A stretch of 5,322 nt of DNA from Pseudomonadota bacterium (lineage in GTDB: Bacteria > Pseudomonadota > Alphaproteobacteria > Caulobacterales > Aquidulcibacteraceae), in assembly GCA_023461135.1 (NCBI GenBank), contig JAEWNX010000467.1:1-5322 (forward strand), given 5' to 3'. A program made the translations under genes and the position numbers. Shown here piece by piece: positions 1 to 5,322 of this stretch. The notes beneath the pieces were generated by a model. That model ran no database searches, had not been told where the DNA came from, and saw only the letters and a program-made list of their open reading frames with translations. Positions within the stretch are counted from its first letter, which is position 1. Each line of letters begins with the position of its first letter.

Positions 1-1
1 C

Positions 2-1450
2 AAGTACACAGGCCTCGCCTGGGAGCACGTATCAAGCGGCCTGACTCCTGAAGCCATGAATCGCTATTCCGCAGTGACGTTCGACCCGCGTTCTTATCAC
101 GTCAGGCAACAACCGACGGATGCGACGCCCATTTTTTCGGCGTTTGATTCAAAATGCGTTATGTTTGATGTGCCGTACTGTGATCTCCTACGCGCGCCCA
201 ACCTGAAGGGGATCGCACGATGGGGCGCGCACGATCCGGGCGCCCCACAGGCGAGTCGGCCCGCATCGCTTGTTGAAGAGATGACGGAGCGCTTCGGGCC
301 CTATCCTGCGGCTGAGCACATCTACGGGATGGTTTGGCAGTCGGAAGCGCAGACCAGAGCCGCGGGAGAGGCGCTCGCACACGCTGTGCGCGTTCGCTTT
401 GAAGCCGCAAAGTGGATGCTCTCGCAGCGACTCCCAGATTGGGACTTGGCGATGGTAGTCGTTAGTGAGCCGCACTCCGCGGTCGAGCCGCTGTGGCACG
501 GCGTTGATCCTTCTCATCCGTTGCACGTGCTCCCGTCCGCGCGCGCCGCGCGAAAAGGGCTGGAGGCGGTGTACCGGGAGACGGATGAATTAATTGGCGG
601 GCTGGCAGCTGCGTTCCCGGACACGGCTGTTCTAGTGTTCGCAATGCATGGCATGGGCGCCAACGGGGCTGATGTTGCCGCTATGTGCTTGCTGCCTGAA
701 TTGCTTTACCGGCGTCAGTTCGGTCGAAGTTGGATGCGCGACCTGCCATGGCGCTCGGCACTGTCCGACGGCACGCCGCTGCTTGCGGAAAACCAGACAT
801 GGCATTTCGCCATGGAGGACCGAATTCCCCCATTGTGGAGCGACGCGATCAAGCACGTACTCGATGCGCGCGAAGACCGAGATGATGCTGTCATCGAAAA
901 TGAGGAGATCGACTGGCAACCCGCGTCGCGTTACCGGCCGTTCTGGCCCGACATGGAGGCGTTTGCTGTGCCGTCGTTCTATGACGGACGCGTGCGACTC
1001 AATCTGATTGGCCGCGAGCGTTATGGCATCGTGTCGCCGAATCGGCGGCACGAGCTGGTGCGCGAGATTCAGGAGACGCTACTGAACTGTCGCGATCCTA
1101 TCACGGGGCAACCTGTTATCGCGGGCTTTCACGTGAACGAGAAGCCGATCGAAGAGATCGGGCCGACCGAGTCAGATCTTTACATCTATTGGGATGGTCT
1201 GCCGTTAGGCCTTGCACATCCCGGAATCGGTAAGATTGGCCCTGTGCCGTTTCGCCGAACCGGCGGGCATTCTGGACCGCATGGTTTCTTGTATTGCGCC
1301 AATGCAGGTTTGACGCCGGGCGATCATGGGCTCCGCAAATCCTTCGATGTGGTGCCAACCTTGGCCGCGATCTTGGGCGAGCAGCTTCCAACGGCGGCCG
1401 TGTCGGGACAAACGTTGGTGCCAGTTCCACAGCAGATGGCGGCGTCTTAA
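2..1450 (+). CDS. Alkaline phosphatase superfamily hydrolase (type I phosphodiesterase/nucleotide pyrophosphatase-like), 5' end missing
   Basis: The frame is open to the left edge and reads K-Y-T-G-L-A-W-E-H before the first ATG at 56, so the gene starts outside the window; 482 residues are visible. T-G-L-A-W-E-H-V-S-S-G-L-T-P-E (8-52) lines up position by position with the nucleophile segment of nucleotide pyrophosphatases (T, then S/T-G-L-x-P-E nine residues on), which makes Thr (codon 8-10) the likely nucleophile. Only the segment with the first metal ligand should be lost. Further marks are VVVSEPHSAVEPLWHG (about 455-502), FAMHGMGAN (about 638-664, the usual DHG replaced by MHG) and a C-terminal GGHSGPHG (from 1262) followed by a helix typical of the superfamily end. 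No signal peptide can be judged. The substrate is unknown; phosphoesters or phosphonates are guesses. It converges on apt with one base between the stops. The superfamily call is firm, the reaction is not. Confidence 0.8.
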   Translation, partial: KYTGLAWEHVSSGLTPEAMNRYSAVTFDPRSYHVRQQPTDATPIFSAFDSKCVMFDVPYCDLLRAPNLKGIARWGAHDPGAPQASRPASLVEEMTERFGPYPAAEHIYGMVWQSEAQTRAAGEALAHAVRVRFEAAKWMLSQRLPDWDLAMVVVSEPHSAVEPLWHGVDPSHPLHVLPSARAARKGLEAVYRETDELIGGLAAAFPDTAVLVFAMHGMGANGADVAAMCLLPELLYRRQFGRSWMRDLPWRSALSDGTPLLAENQTWHFAMEDRIPPLWSDAIKHVLDAREDRDDAVIENEEIDWQPASRYRPFWPDMEAFAVPSFYDGRVRLNLIGRERYGIVSPNRRHELVREIQETLLNCRDPITGQPVIAGFHVNEKPIEEIGPTESDLYIYWDGLPLGLAHPGIGKIGPVPFRRTGGHSGPHGFLYCANAGLTPGDHGLRKSFDVVPTLAAILGEQLPTAAVSGQTLVPVPQQMAAS

Positions 1451-1451
1451 C

Positions 1452-1979
1452 TCAGCGCCCTTCGAAAGCGGCAAGCGCATCCGCGCGCAATCCTAAGGCG
1501 CGCAGTTTCTGCAAACCGCCTAGGTAGGGGAGGTCAATCACGAAGCTGGCGCCGGCGACTTGGCCGCCGAGCTGCTCGATCAGCTTCACGGCGGCGAACG
1601 CCGTGCCGCCCGTGGCGATGAGATCGTCCACGATCAGCACCTGGTCGCCCGCGTTCAGCGCGTCGGCGTGCATTTCCATTGTGTCCGTCCCGTATTCCAG
1701 CTCGTAATCTTGGGCGACGGTCCGCCAGGGGAGCTTGCCCTTCTTGCGCACGGGCGCGAAGCCGACCGAAAGCTGATGCGCAACCGCGCCGCCGAGGATG
1801 AAGCCGCGCGCTTCTATGCCGGCGACCTTGTCGATGCGAATGCCGGCATAGGGCTGCACCAGTTGATCCACCACGGTGCGGAATGCGCGCGCGTTGCCAA
1901 GGAGCGTGGTGATGTCGCGGAACATGACGCCTGGTTTGGGATGGTCCGGGATGGTGCGGATGGCGTCCTTGATGTTCAT
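1452..1979 (-). CDS. apt: Adenine phosphoribosyltransferase
   Basis: This cytosolic purine-salvage enzyme converts adenine and PRPP to AMP and pyrophosphate. The protein has 175 residues, a normal family length. The N-terminal [18 protein letters not shown] (residues 10-27) is the family hallmark, as is [14 protein letters not shown] (54-66). The PRPP-binding loop is [13 protein letters not shown] (114-126), with both acidic residues and the TGGT present. The ATG at 1979 overlaps the mtnP stop as ATGA, and no strong Shine-Dalgarno sequence sits at the usual distance (an AAGG is about 13 bases away), so translational coupling to mtnP is likely. The frame stays open upstream to 2324, but that stretch lies inside mtnP and has no family similarity. 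Adenine released by the upstream MtnP would be its substrate. Confidence 0.97.
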   Translation of the reverse strand: MNIKDAIRTIPDHPKPGVMFRDITTLLGNARAFRTVVDQLVQPYAGIRIDKVAGIEARGFILGGAVAHQLSVGFAPVRKKGKLPWRTVAQDYELEYGTDTMEMHADALNAGDQVLIVDDLIATGGTAFAAVKLIEQLGGQVAGASFVIDLPYLGGLQKLRALGLRADALAAFEGR

Positions 1980-2860
1980 GTGCGGTGAGCCTTGAGCGCA
2001 CGTCCGGCGACGGCGTCGAGTTTGGCGAGCAGCGAGGGATCGCGCGCGTCGGGCGGCGTGATGATGGCCGTGTCGAGCGTGGTTTCGATCCCAAGCGGCG
2101 AAGGTGTGCGGTCCGGGCCGAGCAGCGGCGCGACGCTTCGGAGCAGCGCGTTCGCTTTTTGCGCGTTGTCCATCAGCACTTTGATCACGTCCGCGACCTC
2201 GACCGCGCCGTGGTCGGGATGCCAGCAATCGTAGTCGGTCACCATGGCGACGCTGGCGTAAGGCAGCTCGGCTTCGCGGGCGAGCTTTGCTTCGGGCATA
2301 TTGGTCATGCCAATCACGTCGCAACCCCAGGACCGGTAGAGTTGCGATTCCGCGAGCGAGGAAAACTGGGGCCCTTCCATCGCCAAATATGCGCCGCCGC
2401 GATGGTAGGGGATTCCCTCCGCTTGCGCGGCGTGTTCAAGAGCGTCGAGCAGCTTGGGGCACACGGGCTTGGCCATCGAAACGTGCGCAACGCAGCCCTT
2501 GCCGAAGAAGCTCTTGGCGCGGGCGAAGGTGCGGTCGATGAATTGATCGACGAGCACGAACGCGCCTGGGGCGAGATCTTCACGCAGCGACCCGCAGGCG
2601 GAGACAGAGATGACATCGGTGACGCCGGCGCGCTTCAAGACATCGATATTGGCCCGATAGTTGATGTCGCTGGGGCCGAGCGCGTGGCCGCGGCCGTGGC
2701 GGGCTAGAAAGACCGCGTCGACGCCTTCGAGCACGCCGAAGCGTAGTGCGTCGGATGGCTCGCCCCAAGGCGAGGCGATGCGCTCTTCGCGCACGTCGCG
2801 CAGGCCCTCCATTGCGTAGACGCCGCTGCCGCCGATGATGCCCAGTACGGTCCTCGCCAT
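1976..2860 (-). CDS. mtnP: S-methyl-5'-thioadenosine phosphorylase
   Basis: The enzyme cleaves methylthioadenosine with phosphate to adenine and 5-methylthioribose-1-phosphate, clearing a by-product of polyamine and SAM metabolism in the cytosol. The 294 residues match human MTAP motif by motif: IIGGSGVY (8-15), ARHGRGH (53-59), INYRANI (66-72), SACGSLRE (87-94), DQFIDRT (105-111), MEGPQFSS (161-168), MTNMPE (185-190) and TDYDCW (208-213). The paired aspartates of TDYDCW select a 6-aminopurine, which favours MTAP over guanosine/inosine phosphorylase. The ATG at 2860 is preceded by GAGG (2865-2868 on this strand) four bases away. It lies 51 bases downstream of the hypothetical gene and overlaps apt by four bases, so the three form a probable operon. 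The C-terminal tail past residue 250 is longer than in human MTAP. Confidence 0.96.
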   Translation of the reverse strand: MARTVLGIIGGSGVYAMEGLRDVREERIASPWGEPSDALRFGVLEGVDAVFLARHGRGHALGPSDINYRANIDVLKRAGVTDVISVSACGSLREDLAPGAFVLVDQFIDRTFARAKSFFGKGCVAHVSMAKPVCPKLLDALEHAAQAEGIPYHRGGAYLAMEGPQFSSLAESQLYRSWGCDVIGMTNMPEAKLAREAELPYASVAMVTDYDCWHPDHGAVEVADVIKVLMDNAQKANALLRSVAPLLGPDRTPSPLGIETTLDTAIITPPDARDPSLLAKLDAVAGRALKAHRT

Positions 2861-2911
2861 AAAACCTCGCGCCAGAACATACTTGCACGTCCGCTAATCT
2901 TTGGAGCCAAG

Positions 2912-3499
2912 TTAGCTCTGCGGGACAACACGAATTCGGGTGATCTCGAGTCCGTAAGCCTGGTCCTCGCCGGCGCTAAGGGCGCGTAGCCCGATTGCAT
3001 TGACGGCGGACTGAGCGGGCAGTTGGAAGCGGATGGTGGCGGGCTCAGGAGAGATGTCCTGGCTTACCCATTCCGCAGGGCCGATGCCTTGAAGACTGAC
3101 AGCAAGACCCCTCGCGGTGTTCACGGCCGAGGGGTTGTATGTCACCTCCACCGTCACGGGACGGTTCTCGATGCGCGCAGCGTCCTCTGGCGCCATCAAT
3201 ATTCGTACACCTTGCTCGGCGGGGGTCGGTGCAGGTTGGCCGGGTCTAATAGCGATGCGCAGCGCTTGTGGCTGGCCCCAAAAATTGCGCACGACGGTCA
3301 TGTATTGCTCGGGAGCGGAATCAGGGTTGTTGAAGCCGCCCGCCGAGTAGACGAGCGCGCCCTCAACTAATTCCGCTGCAACGGGGGCAGGGTCCTGCGG
3401 CCATTTCTGCGGCTGAAGGCCGAACGCGATCAGCAGCGCGGCAAGAACGATGGCGAGCGGGTAAAAGACCAGTGGGTGAAAAAGCCAACTGCGCAGCAT
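2912..3499 (-). CDS. Conserved hypothetical membrane-anchored periplasmic protein
   Basis: The function is not recognised. The 195-residue product begins with a short basic/aromatic tip and one hydrophobic helix (about residues 8-28), which looks like an uncleaved anchor. The rest (30-195) is a soluble part rich in alternating beta-type segments, probably facing the periplasm. Distinctive patches are EGALVYSAGGFNNPD (46-60), EQGVRILMAPEDAARI (95-110), PVTVEVTYNP (114-123), LAVSLQGIGPAEWVSQ (132-147) and IGLRALS (169-175). It resembles, from memory, an uncharacterised alphaproteobacterial family; the fold may be a carbohydrate- or ligand-binding beta-sandwich, but that is inference. The ATG at 3499 has a strong GGAGG (3504-3508 on this strand) four bases away. 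It is the first gene of the leftward unit with mtnP and apt, and its 5' side carries the dyad at 3509-3537. Confidence 0.8.
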   Translation of the reverse strand: MLRSWLFHPLVFYPLAIVLAALLIAFGLQPQKWPQDPAPVAAELVEGALVYSAGGFNNPDSAPEQYMTVVRNFWGQPQALRIAIRPGQPAPTPAEQGVRILMAPEDAARIENRPVTVEVTYNPSAVNTARGLAVSLQGIGPAEWVSQDISPEPATIRFQLPAQSAVNAIGLRALSAGEDQAYGLEITRIRVVPQS

Positions 3500-3508
3500 C
3501 TAGCCTCC

Positions 3509-3537
3509 GAAAAACCGAATGGCGATATCAGTTTTTC
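3509..3537. promoter_or_regulatory. Operator-like dyad GAAAAAC-N15-GTTTTTC
   Basis: A perfect 7-bp inverted repeat (3509-3515 and 3531-3537) with a 15-base spacer directly abuts the GGAGG of the leftward hypothetical gene. It could be a repressor site, or on the leftward transcript a weak hairpin whose 3' arm ends right at the Shine-Dalgarno. The arms are A/T-rich, so some chance contribution is possible. Confidence 0.3.
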
Positions 3538-3591
3538 AATGGGCTTTGTTGTGTCTGTTGCAAAGAGAAAACGCCTACGGATCGATTGCCC

Positions 3592-3611
3592 CAGACAGTG
3601 GTAGTTGTCTG
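3592..3611. promoter_or_regulatory. Operator-like dyad CAGACA-N8-TGTCTG
   Basis: A perfect 6-bp inverted repeat spans 20 bp, the size of a typical dimeric repressor site. A further TGTCTG half-site lies at 3552-3557, 54 bases from the right arm, giving three half-sites in 60 bp within a divergent gap at a phage/host border. No regulator gene is in the window. Confidence 0.3.
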
Positions 3612-3655
3612 TGTGCGCAAACTCGCGCGACAGTCCACGCATTGCCCGCTGCAAA

Positions 3656-3830
3656 TTCACTGGGCCGCGGGGGTTGTCCGCTGATGGTGCGCCGATTTCC
3701 ACTGGTCGTGGCTTCGCAGGGGACAGCCGCGGTCGCAGCACTCGCGCCCGGCGCAGGAAAGCTGCAGCAATCCACTGGATCCGGACCGGCTTCGACTGGA
3801 CTTCGCGCGCATAGAGAGCGGTACTGGTCC
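3656..3830 (+). repeat. Cluster of five same-strand ACTGG-containing sites
   Basis: ACTGG occurs on the + strand starting at 3659, 3701, 3774, 3795 and 3823. Two copies extend to TCCACTGG (3698-3705, 3771-3778); the others are TTCACTGG, TTCGACTGG and GTACTGG. Start-to-start spacings are 42, 73, 21 and 28 bases, the first three being close to whole helical turns. Reverse copies (CAGTGG) sit at 3596-3601 and 3884-3889. The cluster could be degenerate iterons or a cooperative binding array, but the sites are short and chance is not excluded. Confidence 0.3.
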
Positions 3831-3861
3831 CACGGCGACTTAGTCGTGTGTGCAATAAATC

Positions 3862-3880
3862 CCCGGTCGGTCCGGGTTTT
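3862..3880 (+). terminator. Possible small terminator-like hairpin (alternative fold)
   Basis: CCCGG (3862-3866), loop TCGGT and CCGGG (3872-3876) form a 5-bp all-G/C stem followed at once by TTTT (3877-3880). It has the shape of a short intrinsic terminator for rightward transcription, with a U-tract that is only four long. Its right half is also the left arm of the long stem at 3869-3952, so the two folds exclude each other. Confidence 0.3.
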
Positions 3881-3952
3881 GGGCAGTGGGAGAGAAGGTC
3901 TTCCCACCGCGGCGCGGACGTCAGCGCTCCGCGGCCAACCCAAAACCGGACC
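3869..3952 (+). promoter_or_regulatory. Candidate structured 5' leader of the Gp157/bet unit
   Basis: The outer stem pairs 3869-3883 with 3939-3952: GGTCC/GGACC, then GG/CC, TTTT/AAAA and GGG/CCC, in all 14 Watson-Crick pairs with one bulged G near 3874-3876. Inside are hairpin A (3886-3907: GTGGGA/TCCCAC, bulged G, AGA/TCT, loop AGG) and hairpin B (about 3908-3933: CGCGG/CCGCG, two-base bulge, CGC/GCG, 8-base loop GGACGTCA). Together they look like a three-way junction of about 84 bases, ending six bases before the ATG at 3959. No Shine-Dalgarno lies between stem and start, so the fold could control translation. I do not recognise it as a known RNA family. It could equally act as a DNA cruciform or origin element. 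Confidence 0.5.
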
Positions 3953-3958
3953 ATCCTC

Positions 3959-4573
3959 ATGAGCGAGAATTTGGACTTTGCGGCCGGCGCCGCTGAGGCG
4001 CGCCAGCCAGAGGCTATCCTAACCCGCGCGGCGGAGCGCGCGGCGCCGCCCAGGCGCGCCACCCTCGCCTTGGAACACTCAGCCGAGGAACAGATGCGGG
4101 TGCTCTTGGCTTTGAGAGCCAACCTCGAAGTGCATCACGAGACGCTCGAAGATCCTGAACTCATGCTGGTGCTGGCCGAGGGTCAGACCGGCTTGCTCGA
4201 ACTAATCGACCTCATGCTGGAGGCCGATCTCAACGACGAGGCCCTCATCTCGGGTCTGAAGCTGCAGAAAGACACGCTCGCGGTGCGCCTGCATCGGCTG
4301 CAGGAGCGCCGCGAGTCAAGGCGCTCGATTCTCGAGCAGGCGCTCTTCCTGCTTGAACGCAAATCGCTGGAGCGACCCGTGGCTACATTGACGCTCTCGA
4401 ACCGCCCGCCTGCGCTCATTGTGGACGAAGAGGCTCAAGTGCCGGCGCGGTTCTTTGATCTGAAGCCCGTGCTCAATAGGCGCTTGGCCAGGGAAGCCTT
4501 GGAAGCAGGCGAGGAGGTTGCCGGCGCGCGGCTCTCAAACGGAGCGGTCACTCTCACGGTTCGGAGGCGTTGA
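3959..4573 (+). CDS. Siphovirus Gp157-family protein
   Basis: The 204-residue product carries the Gp157 layout: a helical middle (about 46-140) with a Leu-rich, charged coiled-coil-like stretch KLQKDTLAVRLHRLQERRES (101-120), then a strand-rich end VATLTLSNRPPALIVDEE (141-158), VPARFFD (161-167), and a final LEAGEEVAGARLSNGAVTLTVR (from 181). Phage Gp157 proteins usually sit beside recombination or ssDNA-handling genes, and a link to phage resistance has been suggested for the family; the biochemical role is unknown. The first 40 residues are an Ala/Arg/Glu-rich extension. The start at 3959 has high G+C third positions after it but no Shine-Dalgarno; GTG 3848 would translate the folded leader and looks non-coding; ATG 4094 has GAGG five bases upstream and would give 159 residues. 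The stop overlaps the bet start (TGATG). Confidence 0.85.
   Translation: MSENLDFAAGAAEARQPEAILTRAAERAAPPRRATLALEHSAEEQMRVLLALRANLEVHHETLEDPELMLVLAEGQTGLLELIDLMLEADLNDEALISGLKLQKDTLAVRLHRLQERRESRRSILEQALFLLERKSLERPVATLTLSNRPPALIVDEEAQVPARFFDLKPVLNRRLAREALEAGEEVAGARLSNGAVTLTVRRR
3985..4061 (+). repeat. Direct repeat of a double-palindrome unit (2 copies)
   Basis: Copies at 3985-4005 and 4041-4061 read CGGCGCCGC, two variable bases (TG or CC), then AGGCGCGCCA: 19 of 21 identical. Each copy joins the palindromes CGGCGCCG and GGCGCGCC. The offset is 56 bases, not a multiple of three, so the copies encode different residues. Between them CCGCGC (4024-4029) can pair with GCGCGG (4038-4043). Confidence 0.55.
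4085..4088 (+). promoter_or_regulatory. Shine-Dalgarno supporting an alternative Gp157 start
   Basis: GAGG lies five bases before the in-frame ATG at 4094 and is better placed than anything before ATG 3959. If used, the product would be a 159-residue protein without the low-complexity N-terminus. Confidence 0.3.
4563..4567 (+). promoter_or_regulatory. Ribosome binding site of bet
   Basis: GGAGG lies five bases before the ATG at 4573, inside the last codons of the Gp157 gene. With the TGATG stop/start overlap it fixes the bet start and points to coupled translation. Confidence 0.8.
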
Positions 4574-5322
4574 TGGCGGAGCATGCAACACCGCTTCGGC
4601 GCGAGTTCAGCACCGCGCAGCTGAAGCTCATTCGACGCTCAGTCGCTCGTGCTTGCACGGACGCCGAGTTCGACGAGTTCATAGCCGTCGCGACCCAATG
4701 CGGCCTGGATCCGCTGCGCCGGCAAATCACCCCGCTGGTCTTAAGCGCTGAGGATTACGCGAGGCGCCGCTTGGTCTGCTGGGCCACAATCGACGGCTTG
4801 CGCGTGATCGCAGCTCGGCAGGGAGATTATCGTCCCATGGAGAGCGCCCCTGTGATCGAACGGGACGACGCGCGCGTCCATGCTGACACAAACCCACTCG
4901 GCATTGCGCGCGCGGAGGTGCGCGCCTGGAAGGCCAGCGAAGGCGTTTGGCATCCGGTCGCGGGCGAAGCCTGGTGGGACGAATACGCACCGCTGCATGA
5001 AGAATGGTCACCGGATGAGGCCGGCCGCCGCACGCCTACAGGCAGTCGCCAACTCGAACCGACATGGCGGCGCATGGGGCGGGTCATGATAGCCAAATGC
5101 GCAGAGGCGCAAGCTCTGCGTAGGGGCTGGCCGGATTTAATATCGGGTCTCTATGGCGAAGAAGAGCTGCACAGCCTCCGCTTGGCCGAACAGACCGCGT
5201 CCGAGCTTCTTCGCCGCTCCGACGAAGCTGCTCTGCGGCGCCAGATCAGCAAGCGCACCCTGTGGTTCGTGTTCGAAGTCGGCGGCGTTTTTCAGCCCCT
5301 TATGCTGGAGCACGTGCCTGAT
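4573..5322 (+). CDS. bet: Phage recombination protein Bet (RecT/Red-beta family single-strand annealing protein), 3' end missing
   Basis: The protein anneals complementary single strands during phage recombination or replication, normally together with a 5'-3' exonuclease. The frame is open from ATG 4573 to the window edge, 250 residues. Family marks run in the expected order: FSTAQLKLIRRSVARACTDA (12-31), a helix ending TQCGLDPLRRQI (41-52), CWATIDGLRVIAARQGDYR (69-87), the strand region IARAEVRAWK (111-120), EAWWDEYA (132-139), and PTWRRMGRVMIAKCAEAQAL (163-182) followed by RRGWPDLISGLYGEEEL (183-199). These match Bet proteins closely. After the core come at least 50 more residues, with LWFVFEVGGVFQPL at 230-243, which looks like a separate small C-terminal part. 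It is coupled to the Gp157 gene by TGATG. An exonuclease and an SSB gene would be expected just beyond the window. The gene most likely belongs to a prophage rather than the host. Confidence 0.93.
   Translation, partial: MAEHATPLRREFSTAQLKLIRRSVARACTDAEFDEFIAVATQCGLDPLRRQITPLVLSAEDYARRRLVCWATIDGLRVIAARQGDYRPMESAPVIERDDARVHADTNPLGIARAEVRAWKASEGVWHPVAGEAWWDEYAPLHEEWSPDEAGRRTPTGSRQLEPTWRRMGRVMIAKCAEAQALRRGWPDLISGLYGEEELHSLRLAEQTASELLRRSDEAALRRQISKRTLWFVFEVGGVFQPLMLEHVPD

Larger units (their letters stand above)
3500..3958. other. Divergent intergenic region between host operon and phage-type genes
   Basis: This gap of 459 bases separates leftward and rightward genes and should hold the promoters of both. 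I see no protein with family similarity in any of six frames and no tRNA. I could not find a clear -35/-10 pair for either direction. A weak AT-rich CAATAAAT (3853-3860) could serve as a -10 for rightward transcription, but it has no TTGACA-like partner. The gap contains a GAAAAAC/GTTTTTC dyad, a CAGACA/TGTCTG dyad, a cluster of ACTGG-containing sites and a folded leader next to the Gp157 gene; each is listed separately. Confidence 0.7.

Noticed and set aside
56..1450. Taking ATG 56 as the start of the phosphatase-superfamily gene
   Set aside because: The frame is open to the window edge and the residues before it carry the conserved nucleophile segment, so the true start is upstream.
1980..2324. 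N-terminal extension of apt through its open upstream frame
   Set aside because: It lies in another frame of mtnP, has no Apt similarity, and Apt family length fits the ATG at 1979.
1985..2707. 240-residue open frame on the + strand opposite mtnP
   Set aside because: It is a shadow of mtnP in GC-rich DNA; the opposite strand has unmistakable MTAP motifs.
2861..2911. Possible terminator between the hypothetical gene and mtnP
   Set aside because: Only a weak AGAGC/GCTC-type hairpin overlapping the stop codon, with no T-tract; it does not break the operon.
3848..3958. GTG 3848 as the start of the Gp157 gene
   Set aside because: The 37 added codons run through the folded leader, have odd composition (Cys, Trp, Pro, Asn rich) and no ribosome binding site.
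3519..3962. 147-residue + strand open frame whose TGA overlaps the Gp157 ATG
   Set aside because: The ATGA overlap is tempting for coupled translation, but the product has no recognisable family, weak third-position G+C bias and no Shine-Dalgarno. It also covers the structured region. Not excluded outright.
3430..4122. 230- and 122-residue - strand open frames across the gap
   Set aside because: They overlap the hypothetical gene and the Gp157 gene, show no family similarity and have Cys/Arg/Pro-rich composition typical of shadow frames.
1..5322. CRISPR array, tRNA or rRNA genes, insertion sequence ends
   Set aside because: No regularly spaced repeats, no tRNA T-arm signature in the non-coding part, and no transposase or paired terminal inverted repeats were seen.

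Overview
The window is GC-rich DNA from a bacterium, most likely an alphaproteobacterium. The basis is the high G+C at third codon positions, an mtnP-apt pair of alphaproteobacterial type, and a membrane-anchored hypothetical protein that resembles, from memory, a family seen in Caulobacterales/Hyphomonadales. The genus cannot be read from the sequence.

Left part (2-1450, + strand): the 3' part of an alkaline-phosphatase-superfamily hydrolase gene whose start lies before the window. It runs head-on into the next block with a single base between the two stop codons.

Middle part (1452-3499, - strand): a compact leftward run of three genes in the order hypothetical membrane-anchored protein, mtnP, apt. 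mtnP and apt overlap by ATGA. MtnP splits methylthioadenosine into adenine and methylthioribose-1-phosphate, and Apt turns that adenine into AMP, so the two make a polyamine/SAM by-product salvage pair.

Right part (3959-5322, + strand): phage-type recombination genes. A siphovirus Gp157-family protein is followed by a Bet/RecT single-strand annealing protein that runs off the window. The two are coupled by a TGATG overlap. This looks like the early or recombination module of a prophage or phage-derived island lying next to host housekeeping genes.

The 459-base divergent gap (3500-3958) has no convincing gene but contains unusual structure. Immediately before the Gp157 start is a candidate folded leader: a 14-bp long-range stem enclosing two hairpins, like a three-way junction. 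Its 5' arm can instead form a small terminator-like hairpin followed by TTTT. Further left are two operator-like dyads and five same-strand ACTGG-containing sites. Inside the first 35 codons of the Gp157 gene is a 21-base direct repeat (19/21 identical) built of palindromes, whose copies lie in different reading frames. These are the parts most worth following up.
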